Source: Bacilli bacterium
GTDB lineage: Bacteria > Bacillota_I > Bacilli_A > RFN20 > CAG-449
Assembly: GCA_900755065.1 (NCBI GenBank)
Contig: CAAEFC010000053.1
Coordinates: forward strand, 1-59,504
DNA length: 59,504 nt
Direction: 5' to 3'
A program made the position numbers and the translations under genes. Positions 51,167 through 58,363 of this stretch are shown piece after piece; the stretch's first letter is position 1, and the number at the start of each line of letters is the position of its first letter. The notes under the pieces were generated by a model, which worked only from the letters and a program-made list of their open reading frames with translations, made no database searches and had not been told where the DNA came from.

Positions 51167-52201
51167 ATGGATTTATCCAGAAGAGAACTGATACTCAAAT
51201 ATATCGTCGAGTACTTCATCAAGCACGCTCAGCCGATCGGAAGCAATACGCTGATCGAAACGTACGGCCTGAAATGTTCCAGCGCCACGATTCGGAACGA
51301 AATGATGGAACTGGAAAACGCGGGCTATCTGGAAAAAACGCATACTTCGTCGGGAAGAGTTCCGTCTTCCAAAGGATACCGGTACTACATCGACCATCTG
51401 CGGGAAAAGGACATCGACGAATCGATCAAGCACAATCTGGCGGTGATCTTCAATGAAAAGAGCAAGAGCATCGAAGATGTGATCAAGGAGTCGTGTCAGA
51501 TTCTTTCGCACATGACGAATCTGGCTTCGGTGGTTCTCGGACCGGAAGCGAGCGAAGAACATCTGGTATCCATTCAGTTCATTCCCCTCAGTCAGAACAG
51601 CGCGACGGCGGTGTTCGTAACCGATAAGGGCTACGTGGAAAACAAGACGTTCATTCTTCCGAAGAACATCAACATCTCCGATATCGAAGGCTGCATGAAG
51701 ATGCTCAACGACCGCCTGAAAGGAACCGCCGTCAGCGGGCTGATGGAAAAGACCGAGTTGCTGAAACCGATCATCACGCAATACGTCAAGAACAACGATC
51801 AGGTTTACCAGCAGATCGCCAAAGCCTTGCTGAATTTCACGACGCAGCGGGTGTCGATGTTCGGCTCGAACAATCTGCTGGAACAGCCGGAGTTCATTCA
51901 GGATTCCGACAAACTGAAAAAATTGATCAGCCTGATCGAATCGCCCGAACAGATGAAAGATTATCTGACCGACGACGGCGACGGATTCAACATTCACATT
52001 GCCGGAGACGAAGAAGGGCCGCAGGACGTATCCATCATCACCAGCGACATCAACGTCGGCGGAGAAAATCGCGGCAAGATCGCTCTGGTCGGTCCGAAAC
52101 GCATGGATTACGACAAGGTGCTGAGCGCCTTGGAATATCTGGTGGAACAGATCAACGATCTCTATAACGACGAGGAGGAAGAAGATGGAAGAAAAAACTA
52201 A
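51167..52201 (+). CDS. hrcA: Heat-inducible transcription repressor HrcA
   Basis: A 344-residue repressor: N-terminal winged helix (RRELILKYIVEYFIKHAQPI, then SSATIRNEMMELENAGYLEK), GAF-like middle and dimerisation C-terminus. It binds CIRCE and is kept active by GroEL in known systems. Directly behind two CIRCE sites, it controls its own operon. GGGAGGTG precedes the ATG. It overlaps grpE by 17 bases, so the acidic tail NDEEEEDGRKN shares DNA with the grpE start. Confidence 0.96.
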   Translation: MDLSRRELILKYIVEYFIKHAQPIGSNTLIETYGLKCSSATIRNEMMELENAGYLEKTHTSSGRVPSSKGYRYYIDHLREKDIDESIKHNLAVIFNEKSKSIEDVIKESCQILSHMTNLASVVLGPEASEEHLVSIQFIPLSQNSATAVFVTDKGYVENKTFILPKNINISDIEGCMKMLNDRLKGTAVSGLMEKTELLKPIITQYVKNNDQVYQQIAKALLNFTTQRVSMFGSNNLLEQPEFIQDSDKLKKLISLIESPEQMKDYLTDDGDGFNIHIAGDEEGPQDVSIITSDINVGGENRGKIALVGPKRMDYDKVLSALEYLVEQINDLYNDEEEEDGRKN

Positions 52202-52796
52202 GGAAAACGAAATGCAGGAGGAAACAACCGGCGAGGAGACCATCGACAAGGATGTTCCCGAGAGCGAAGAAAAAGAATCCAGAAAGAGCAAAAAACTGAA
52301 AGAAAAGATCAAACAACTCGAAGAGGAAGTCAATACATGGAAAAATAAGTATTATCAGGCATATGCTGATATGGACAACCTCCGGAAACTGATGGAGAAA
52401 GATCATCAGCAGGTGCTGAAATATCGCGGACAGGGATTCCTGGAAACCTTGCTTCCCGTATTCGACAACTTCTACATGGCTTTCAAAGTCAAGCCGAGCG
52501 ATCCGGCTCTGGAAGCGTACTGCCGGGGATTCGAAATGATTTACAACCAGATGGTCGCCAGCCTCGAAAGCGAGGGCGTCAAGGAAATCGTTCCGGAAAT
52601 CGGCGCGAAATTCGATCACAACCGGATGCAGGCCGTCGATGTCGTCGAAGGCGAGCAGGACGATGTGGTGATGAACGTCGCCAACAAAGGCTATCTGTAC
52701 AAAGACCGTTTGGTGCGGCCGGCGATGGTCGTCGTGTCGAAGGTCAAAAAAACCGAAGAAGAGGAAGAAAAAACCGATTCTTCCAAAGTCAATTAG
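52185..52796 (+). CDS. grpE: Nucleotide exchange factor GrpE
   Basis: A 203-residue co-chaperone that releases ADP from DnaK. A long acidic, low-complexity N-terminus and a coiled coil (about 30-90) precede the four-helix and beta-wing domain: YQAYADMDNLRKLMEKDHQ, then FDHNRMQAVDVV and YLYKDRLVRPAMVVVSK. ATG 52185 lies in hrcA behind GAGGAGGAAG. It is followed 18 bases later by dnaK. Confidence 0.95.
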   Translation: MEEKTKENEMQEETTGEETIDKDVPESEEKESRKSKKLKEKIKQLEEEVNTWKNKYYQAYADMDNLRKLMEKDHQQVLKYRGQGFLETLLPVFDNFYMAFKVKPSDPALEAYCRGFEMIYNQMVASLESEGVKEIVPEIGAKFDHNRMQAVDVVEGEQDDVVMNVANKGYLYKDRLVRPAMVVVSKVKKTEEEEEKTDSSKVN

Positions 52797-52814
52797 AAAA
52801 GGAGAAATCAATTT

Positions 52815-54662
52815 ATGGCAAAAGAAATTATCTTGGGTATCGACTTAGGTACCACCAACTCCGTAGTGAGTTATATGCAGGACGACGGAAAGTGGAAAGT
52901 CATTCCGAATCCGGAAGGACCGAACACCACGCCTTCGGTCGTCGCATTCAAGCCGAACGGCGAAGAAATCGTCGGCTTCGCCGCGAAAAGGCAGTTGCTG
53001 ACCAATCCGGACACGATCGCTTCGATCAAGCGGAAAATGGGAACGAACGAAAAGGTGCATATCGGCTGCCTCAACAAAGATTTCACGCCGCAGGAAATTT
53101 CGGCGAAAATTCTGGCATATATGAAGAAATACGCCGAAGACAATCTCGGCGAAAAGATTTCCAAGGCCGTCATCACCGTTCCGGCTTATTTCAACGACGC
53201 GCAGAGACAGGCGACGAAAGACGCCGGTCAGATCGCCGGACTCGACGTCGTGCGGATCATCAACGAACCGACCGCGGCGGCGTTGGCTTACGGGGAAGAC
53301 AGCAATAAGGACGAAAAAATTCTCGTTTACGATCTCGGCGGCGGCACCTTCGACGTTTCGATTCTCGAAATCGCCGACGGCACCTTTGAAGTCATTTCCA
53401 CGGCGGGTGACAATCATCTCGGCGGAGACGACTGGGACAACGCGCTGGTCGCTTACATTCAGAAAGAAATCAAGGCGCAATATGATGTCGATCTCACGAA
53501 CGACAAGATGGTCGGTCAGCGGCTGAAAGAAGAAGCGGAAAAAGCGAAGATCAGCCTGTCCAGCCAACTTCAGACCGTGATCTCTCTTCCGTTCCTCGCG
53601 ATGGGGAAAAACGGCCCGATCAACTTTGAAATGACTTTGACCCGCGCGAAATTCGAAGAACTGACGCGCGATCTGCTCCGCAGAACCGAAGAACCGGTCC
53701 GCCGCGCGTTAAGCGACGCGAAAATCAACGCGAGCCAACTCGATCAGGTGATTCTGATCGGCGGTTCGACCCGGATGCCGGCCGTTCTCGACATCGTCAA
53801 GAGACTGACGGGAAAACAGCCGAACATTTCGGTCAACCCGGACGAAGCCGTTTCCGTCGGCGCGGCGATTCAAGGCGGCGTCATTCGCGGAGACAAGAAA
53901 GACGTTCTCCTGCTGGACGTTACGCCGTTGACTCTCGGCATCGAGACGATGGGCGGCGTTCTCACTCCGTTGATCAACCGCAATACGACGATTCCGACGA
54001 CGAAATCGCAGGTGTTCTCGACGGCGGAGGACAATCAGCCTTCGGTCGATATCATGGTCTATCAGGGTGAAAGACCGATGGCGCGGGACAACAAACTGCT
54101 GGGTTCGTTCCGCCTGGACGGTATCCGTCCGGCGCGAAGAGGTCAGCCGCGCATTGAAGTGACGTTCAGCATCGACGTCAACGGCATTGTCAACGTCAAA
54201 GCGAAGGACCTCGACACCAACAAGGAACAGCAAATCACCATTTCCGGCTCGAACGGACTCTCCAAAGAGGAGATCGACCGCATGGTCAAGGAAGCTGAAG
54301 CCAACAAGGAAGCCGACGAAAAGAGAAAAGAAGAGATCGAAGTCAAAAACAAGGCCGAATCGCTGATTTCTCAGATCGACGAAGCGCTGACGAGCGAAGG
54401 CGGAAAGATGGACGCGTCGCAGAAAGAGCAGACGCAGAAACTCCGCGACGAATTGAAAGAAGCGCTCGACAAGAACGACATCGCCACGCTGAAAGAGAAA
54501 ATGAGTCAACTCGAACAGGCGGCTGCGTATGCTCAACAGTATCAGCAGCAAGCCGGCGCAAGCGAAACTTCTTCCGGTTCAAACGACAACGCGTCCGGAA
54601 CCGAGACGGGATCCTCCAACGACGATGTGATCGACGCGGATTATACCGATAAAACCAACTGA
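52815..54662 (+). CDS. dnaK: Molecular chaperone DnaK (Hsp70)
   Basis: A 615-residue Hsp70: ATPase with ILGIDLGTTNSVVSYM at the start, ILVYDLGGGTFDVSILEI, ILIGGSTRMPAV; the substrate-binding beta-sandwich near 380-490; and a helical lid with a glutamine/serine/glycine-rich tail ending DADYTDK. It refolds and protects proteins with DnaJ and GrpE. Its Shine-Dalgarno is AAAAGGAG. A hairpin lies between its stop and dnaJ. Confidence 0.97.
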   Translation: MAKEIILGIDLGTTNSVVSYMQDDGKWKVIPNPEGPNTTPSVVAFKPNGEEIVGFAAKRQLLTNPDTIASIKRKMGTNEKVHIGCLNKDFTPQEISAKILAYMKKYAEDNLGEKISKAVITVPAYFNDAQRQATKDAGQIAGLDVVRIINEPTAAALAYGEDSNKDEKILVYDLGGGTFDVSILEIADGTFEVISTAGDNHLGGDDWDNALVAYIQKEIKAQYDVDLTNDKMVGQRLKEEAEKAKISLSSQLQTVISLPFLAMGKNGPINFEMTLTRAKFEELTRDLLRRTEEPVRRALSDAKINASQLDQVILIGGSTRMPAVLDIVKRLTGKQPNISVNPDEAVSVGAAIQGGVIRGDKKDVLLLDVTPLTLGIETMGGVLTPLINRNTTIPTTKSQVFSTAEDNQPSVDIMVYQGERPMARDNKLLGSFRLDGIRPARRGQPRIEVTFSIDVNGIVNVKAKDLDTNKEQQITISGSNGLSKEEIDRMVKEAEANKEADEKRKEEIEVKNKAESLISQIDEALTSEGGKMDASQKEQTQKLRDELKEALDKNDIATLKEKMSQLEQAAAYAQQYQQQAGASETSSGSNDNASGTETGSSNDDVIDADYTDKTN

Positions 54663-54669
54663 CAGAATG

Positions 54670-54697
54670 CAATAACGGAGGCTATGCCTCCTTATTG
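54670..54697 (+). other. Hairpin between dnaK and dnaJ
   Basis: CAATAA-C-GGAGGC (54670-54682) and GCCTCC-TTATTG (54686-54697) pair with one bulged C around TAT. Only TGTTT follows, so it is a weak terminator at best; it may set the dnaK:dnaJ ratio or stabilise the processed dnaK end. Confidence 0.65.
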
Positions 54698-54718
54698 TGT
54701 TTAGAAAGGATGTAAATT

Positions 54719-55867
54719 ATGGCAACGAATAAGCGCGATTATTACGAAGTCCTCGGCGTTTCCAAAAACGCTTCCGAAGAGGAGATCAAATCCAGTTATC
54801 GCAAATTGGCCAAAAAATATCACCCGGACTTAAACAAGGAACCCGGAGCCGAAGAAAAATTCAAAGAAGTTCAGGAGGCTTACGAGGTTCTTTCCGACCC
54901 GAATAAAAAGTCTCGTTACGACCAATTCGGTTTCGCGGCATTCGATCCGAACGGCGGTGCCAGCGGGTTCAACGGATTCGACGGTTTCCAGAGCGGATTT
55001 CAGGACGTCGATCTGGGCGACATTTTCGGTTCGTTCTTCGGTGGCGGTTCCCGGAGAAGAAGCGCTCAGCGGAACGGTCCGATCAAAGGAAACGATTCGT
55101 TCGTTTCGATCAAGATCAGTTTCATGGACGCCGTCAAAGGGAAAAAGATCGAGATGCCGATTACCTTCGACGAAACCTGTTCTTCCTGCGGCGGAACCGG
55201 CGCGCAAAGTCCGAGCGACATCGTCACCTGCACGAACTGCAAAGGAACCGGAACCGTCCGTCAGCGAACGCAGACGATTTTCGGTACGATGGAATCGCAA
55301 AGCGCCTGTCCTACCTGCGGCGGCAGCGGAAAGATCATCAAAAACCGTTGTACGGCCTGTTCGGGAAAGGGATATAAGCGAACGAAGACGAAAATCGACG
55401 TCACGATTCCGGCCGGAATCAACAACGGTCAGCAATTGCGCGTCGGCGGCAAGGGCGAACGGGGTCTCAACGGGGGACCGAACGGCGACTTGTATATCGA
55501 AGTGAACATCACGCCGGATTCGTTCTTCAAACGGGAAGGAAACGATATTCACGTCGATCTGACGATGAACATGATCGATGCCTGTCTTGGAAGCGTGGTC
55601 GAAATTCCGACCGTATACGGGAAAGTGGATCTCAGCATTCCGGAAGGAACGCAAAGCGGTCAGATCCTGAAAATGAAAGGGAAGGGAATCAAAGACCTTC
55701 GGAGTACCAACTACGGCGATCAGTACGTTCACATCAAAGTGGAGACGCCGAAGAACCTGACGCAGGAGCAGAAAGACCTGCTGAGCCGTTTTCAGGACAT
55801 CGAATCGAAGAAAAAAGGCAAAAGCGAAACCTTTTTCGACAAGATCAAGAAGAGTTTCAAGAAATAA
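54719..55867 (+). CDS. dnaJ: Chaperone protein DnaJ (Hsp40)
   Basis: A 382-residue type I Hsp40: J-domain with the DnaK-stimulating HPD (KKYHPDLNKE), a Gly/Phe linker (about 75-130), four CxxCxGxG zinc repeats (CSSCGGTG, CTNCKGTG, CPTCGGSG, CTACSGKG), and two C-terminal substrate domains. It presents clients to DnaK. AGAAAGGATG precedes the ATG. It ends the operon at a clear terminator. Confidence 0.97.
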   Translation: MATNKRDYYEVLGVSKNASEEEIKSSYRKLAKKYHPDLNKEPGAEEKFKEVQEAYEVLSDPNKKSRYDQFGFAAFDPNGGASGFNGFDGFQSGFQDVDLGDIFGSFFGGGSRRRSAQRNGPIKGNDSFVSIKISFMDAVKGKKIEMPITFDETCSSCGGTGAQSPSDIVTCTNCKGTGTVRQRTQTIFGTMESQSACPTCGGSGKIIKNRCTACSGKGYKRTKTKIDVTIPAGINNGQQLRVGGKGERGLNGGPNGDLYIEVNITPDSFFKREGNDIHVDLTMNMIDACLGSVVEIPTVYGKVDLSIPEGTQSGQILKMKGKGIKDLRSTNYGDQYVHIKVETPKNLTQEQKDLLSRFQDIESKKKGKSETFFDKIKKSFKK

Positions 55868-55884
55868 AACATGCTTGCAAAGTG

Positions 55885-55918
55885 AAATATCCGTAACATT
55901 TCTGCTACGGATATTTTT
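55885..55918 (+). terminator. Rho-independent terminator of the hrcA-dnaJ operon
   Basis: AAATATCCGTA (55885-55895) pairs perfectly with TACGGATATTT (55906-55916), followed by TT. On the other strand it covers the last codons of the 45-residue basic ORF. Confidence 0.85.
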
Positions 55919-56042
55919 CATTTTGGGTTTTCTTTTTCTTTTTAGCGTAATAAGATGCTATCGCTTGTTTTTGTTTTCTTCTTGCTTCAGGTGTCTTTGC
56001 TCTAACAAAACTGCTTTTTTTCCTTTCTTTATTGAAAAACAT
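55905..56042 (-). CDS. Small basic protein of 45 residues, unknown
   Basis: A short frame on the minus strand, MFFNKERKKSSFVRAKTPEA then RRKQKQAIASYYAKKKKK and TQNEKYP. About one third of its residues are Lys or Arg, so nucleic-acid binding is plausible but unproven. GGAGG lies nine bases before its ATG, inside the RHH-WYL gene whose end it overlaps by 14 bases, which strongly suggests coupled translation. The stop lies in the dnaJ terminator. I do not recognise a family. Confidence 0.5.
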   Translation of the reverse strand: MFFNKERKKSSFVRAKTPEARRKQKQAIASYYAKKKKKTQNEKYP

Positions 56043-56799
56043 TTTGTATTTCCTCCACACTTACCTCTTCTTCAAAATCACAATTGTCGGAATATTCCTG
56101 CAATCGTTTGACCAAATGATCACTTGGTTCGTATTTTTGCTTAATCATATAGATATCCTGCATGATATGCAAAGGGACTGCTTTGATCCTTTGTTTAGAT
56201 AAATCATATAGAATACAATAATTGGTTTGATCGTATAGGTAGCCGTAATAATAATTAAATGCGAATGCTCTGCATCTTTCGTTCGTCTCTCTATTTCGAA
56301 AGTATACAATGTGTCGTGAGGAACAAGCGGTGTCAAAAATGTCTAATTCTTTATCAAAAACGAGCATTTCTCTTTTATACTGTGGAAACCGTGCGTATTC
56401 ATTCAAAAGCCCACGAATATAAACAGAGGTATCCTGAGCCGTTATAAGCACTTCGCTTGTTTGTATTTCATCGTAAGTGGACAGGGTTTCTTTTGATGGT
56501 CTTATCCAAATATATTCTTCTAAAACATTCAATTCGGCGTCCATAAAATATACTCTGTCGATAACTGTGTTCACTGCGTTATATATATTTTCACTATCTT
56601 TTCTGTTGTATTCATTCTTTAATATATCTTCAATTTCGTTCCGTCTCGCTTTTCTGATTTCCACAAGCGTGGGAATAAGTTTATTGAGCAGAGCGTTTTT
56701 GTTTGATTGATTATTTTTTGTAAAACCGAAACGCAAAGCATCGTTTTCTAAAATATTGGCTACAAAAGACGATACTTTAATTTTAATCTTATCCGTCAC
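56029..56799 (-). CDS. RHH-WYL regulator (ligand-sensing transcription or RNA-binding factor)
   Basis: A 256-residue protein. Residues 4-45 resemble a ribbon-helix-helix (KIKVSSFVANILENDALRFG, then NKNALLNKLIPTL). A linker with YIRGLLNEYARFPQYKREML leads to the WYL core at about 150-220 (IVYFRNRETNERCRAFAFNY, YGYLYDQTNYCILYDLSKQ, RIKAVPLHIMQDIYMI). RHH-WYL proteins are known as regulators and as accessory factors of type VI-D CRISPR-Cas; no Cas gene is near this one. It starts at GTG 56799 behind AAAGGAG and a TTGATT-16-TATAAT promoter. Base composition is visibly more A+T-rich than the chromosome, suggesting recent transfer. Confidence 0.7.
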   Translation of the reverse strand: MTDKIKIKVSSFVANILENDALRFGFTKNNQSNKNALLNKLIPTLVEIRKARRNEIEDILKNEYNRKDSENIYNAVNTVIDRVYFMDAELNVLEEYIWIRPSKETLSTYDEIQTSEVLITAQDTSVYIRGLLNEYARFPQYKREMLVFDKELDIFDTACSSRHIVYFRNRETNERCRAFAFNYYYGYLYDQTNYCILYDLSKQRIKAVPLHIMQDIYMIKQKYEPSDHLVKRLQEYSDNCDFEEEVSVEEIQNVFQ

Positions 56800-56915
56800 T
56801 ATTTGAATCTCCTTTGTTCATATTATACAAAATGTCAACCCAAAATCAAATTAAATAAGGGAATATCGCTTATATTGTCTACTCACTAATGGTAAATAGA
56901 GGAGACATCGCTTTA

Positions 56916-56944
56916 TTGAAATTGGAAGCATTTTTTGTCATAAT
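56916..56944 (+). promoter_or_regulatory. Promoter of the DUF4258-like pair
   Basis: TTGAAA (56916-56921), a 17-base spacer and CATAAT (56939-56944). It is divergent from the RHH-WYL promoter, with about 110 bases between. Confidence 0.6.
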
Positions 56945-57040
56945 AAAATAGCAAAGAAAGCAGGACGCTGTTTTCTTGCTTATGAAAAGAGGAGATATTC
57001 TATAAGTATACTTGCATTTTTGTTCAAGCCTAAAAAAGAA

Positions 57041-57383
57041 ATGGCTAAAAAAGATACAAAAAAGGTTAAAGTCGGAAAATACACGATTACGAAACACGCG
57101 CAAAATCGTATTGCTGAGGGGAGCAGGAACATTCATAAACTAGATGTTTTGGATAATTTGTTTGCAAAGCCTAATGGCATAACCGAAACAAAAATTGACA
57201 AAAACAGTCAGCCTTCCCTATAATCGTGTGGGTAAACGGGTAACTACAAGTATTAATCCTGTAAATGACAACGTGGTGACTTGCAGATCTGTCAGCCGAC
57301 AGGAAAAAAGAGATTTTGATTTGGTCTGTGTGAGTAAAAAGGGAAGGAGAAAAAAATATGTTAAGCGAAATTCAAAAAAATAA
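57041..57383 (+). pseudogene. DUF4258-like small protein, broken by a frameshift
   Basis: MAKKDTKKVKVGKYTITKHA then QNRIAEGSRNIHKLDVLDNL in one frame (57041-57223) continues as PYNRVGKRVTTSINPVNDN, VVTCRSVSRQEKRDF in the next (57195-57383). Joined, it has the TKHAQNRI helix and closing beta strands of DUF4258-type domains (small nuclease- or toxin-like folds, some in toxin-antitoxin sets). One surplus base in the A run at 57201-57205 explains the break; a programmed +1 shift cannot be excluded. No Shine-Dalgarno supports a second start. The second half overlaps the following gene by 26 bases. Confidence 0.4.
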
Positions 57384-57633
57384 ATTTAATGAAAGAGCGA
57401 AGGAAGAAGCAAAAAGATTGTTAGGGGAACTTGGGATCGTACGATTGAATGACGACAATATCGGGACATTTCAAAGAACGCTTGATGTCTATGTATCCGG
57501 ATTAGTTTCCTTACAGGAATGCGAAAACAAAAAAATCGATGAAGAACTGCTTGGAATTTATGATTTACTTGCAGATATTGTGCTGGATAATGAAGAGAAT
57601 CTTGATTTTTTGAATCAACTTTTCTTTCATTAA
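57358..57633 (+). CDS. Small helical protein, unknown, partner of the DUF4258-like gene
   Basis: A 91-residue, probably all-helical, acidic protein (KFNERAKEEAKRLLGELGIV, LQECENKKIDEELLGIYDL). GGAAGGAG lies nine bases before the ATG. It begins within the end of the DUF4258-like frame, so it would be coupled to it. Such a small acidic protein behind a basic toxin-like domain could be an antitoxin or immunity protein (inference only). I recognise no family. It ends the A+T-rich islet. Confidence 0.55.
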   Translation: MLSEIQKNKFNERAKEEAKRLLGELGIVRLNDDNIGTFQRTLDVYVSGLVSLQECENKKIDEELLGIYDLLADIVLDNEENLDFLNQLFFH

Positions 57634-57761
57634 AAGTCAGATATTTATCTTTGCCAGACAGAATGATCGTCTATCGGAAAATAAGTTCTTATAGAGTCAA
57701 TGAATGGGAAATTTTTTGATACGGATACCTTTTTCGACTTCGCTCGGAAGCGATGTAATTC

Positions 57762-57790
57762 TTGCATTCGCATTCCGAAAAAGATATATT
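57762..57790 (+). promoter_or_regulatory. Promoter of the zinc-ribbon gene
   Basis: TTGCAT (57762-57767), a 17-base spacer and TATATT (57785-57790), 22 bases before the start codon. Bases 57634-57761 contain nothing I can name. Confidence 0.65.
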
Positions 57791-57812
57791 GGATACGTGA
57801 GGAAGTAACCCG

Positions 57813-58211
57813 ATGAAGAAATGTCCGTATTGCAAAACACTGGTTCAGGACGAGGTGGAAATCTGCCCGCATTGCTGCCACAATCTCGCCGATGTCCGTC
57901 CGATGCCCGATCCGGTCAACCGGAAATTCAGCACAGAGATTTACCTGATGCTTTTCGGCGCGATCATCGCTCTGGGCGGTTTGGTCGCCGGGTTCAATCA
58001 GTACGACAAGATGAAGCGATTCAACGAGTTGTCGCACCTTTCGGAAGAAACGGAAACGATCGCGCATTACCGCAGTCTGGCTTCGCAGGCAGGCATGGAA
58101 ATGACGATGATGATTGTGTTAAGCGCCGTCGGAGTGGCGATGCTGATCGGCGGTTTCGTTCTGCTCATCGTCAGGAAGGTGAAGACGGAAAGAAAAAAAG
58201 CGGACAAATAG
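57813..58211 (+). CDS. Zinc-ribbon membrane protein, unknown
   Basis: A 132-residue protein: an N-terminal zinc ribbon (CPYCKTLV ... CPHCCHNL, residues 4-25) followed by two membrane helices at about 45-62 and 98-122 and a short basic tail. Zinc-ribbon-plus-helix proteins are common in Firmicutes and mostly unassigned. GAGGAAG precedes the ATG. It reads toward mgtE but the gap holds a separate promoter. Confidence 0.75.
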   Translation: MKKCPYCKTLVQDEVEICPHCCHNLADVRPMPDPVNRKFSTEIYLMLFGAIIALGGLVAGFNQYDKMKRFNELSHLSEETETIAHYRSLASQAGMEMTMMIVLSAVGVAMLIGGFVLLIVRKVKTERKKADK

Positions 58212-58244
58212 ACGAATTTATTAGGACGAATCCGAAAAATGGAA

Positions 58245-58363
58245 TATAATAAACGCAAAGGAGATGGTAGGAATGGAACACCCTGGTCAAAGTCATCAAT
58301 CATTCGGAATGCCGTTCTTGCCGTCGGTTCAAGAATAGCATTCCTCTTTAAAGGAGGTTGCTT
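58245..58363 (+). promoter_or_regulatory. mgtE leader region with promoter and possible SD-masking hairpin
   Basis: TATAAT at 58245-58250 (weak TTAGGAC -35 region) starts an approximately 110-base leader. It holds a 21-codon ORF (58273-58338) and ends with CCTC...GAGG (about 58342-58357), which could mask the mgtE AAAGGAGG. I see no M-box riboswitch, whose longer fold would not fit in this gap. Confidence 0.4.
58273..58338 (+). CDS. Possible leader peptide of mgtE (21 residues)
   Basis: ATG 58273 to TAG 58336-58338 encodes MEHPGQSHQSFGMPFLPSVQ plus a final Glu. AAAGGAG lies about ten bases before the ATG. It has three prolines, two histidines and no hydrophobic segment. It ends 25 bases before the mgtE start. 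By analogy with proline-bearing leaders of other Mg2+ transporters it might sense Mg2+ through ribosome stalling; this is inference and it could be chance. Confidence 0.35.
   Translation: MEHPGQSHQSFGMPFLPSVQE

Noticed and set aside
58212..58363. M-box (Mg2+) riboswitch before mgtE
   Set aside because: The leader is too short and I see no matching conserved stems.
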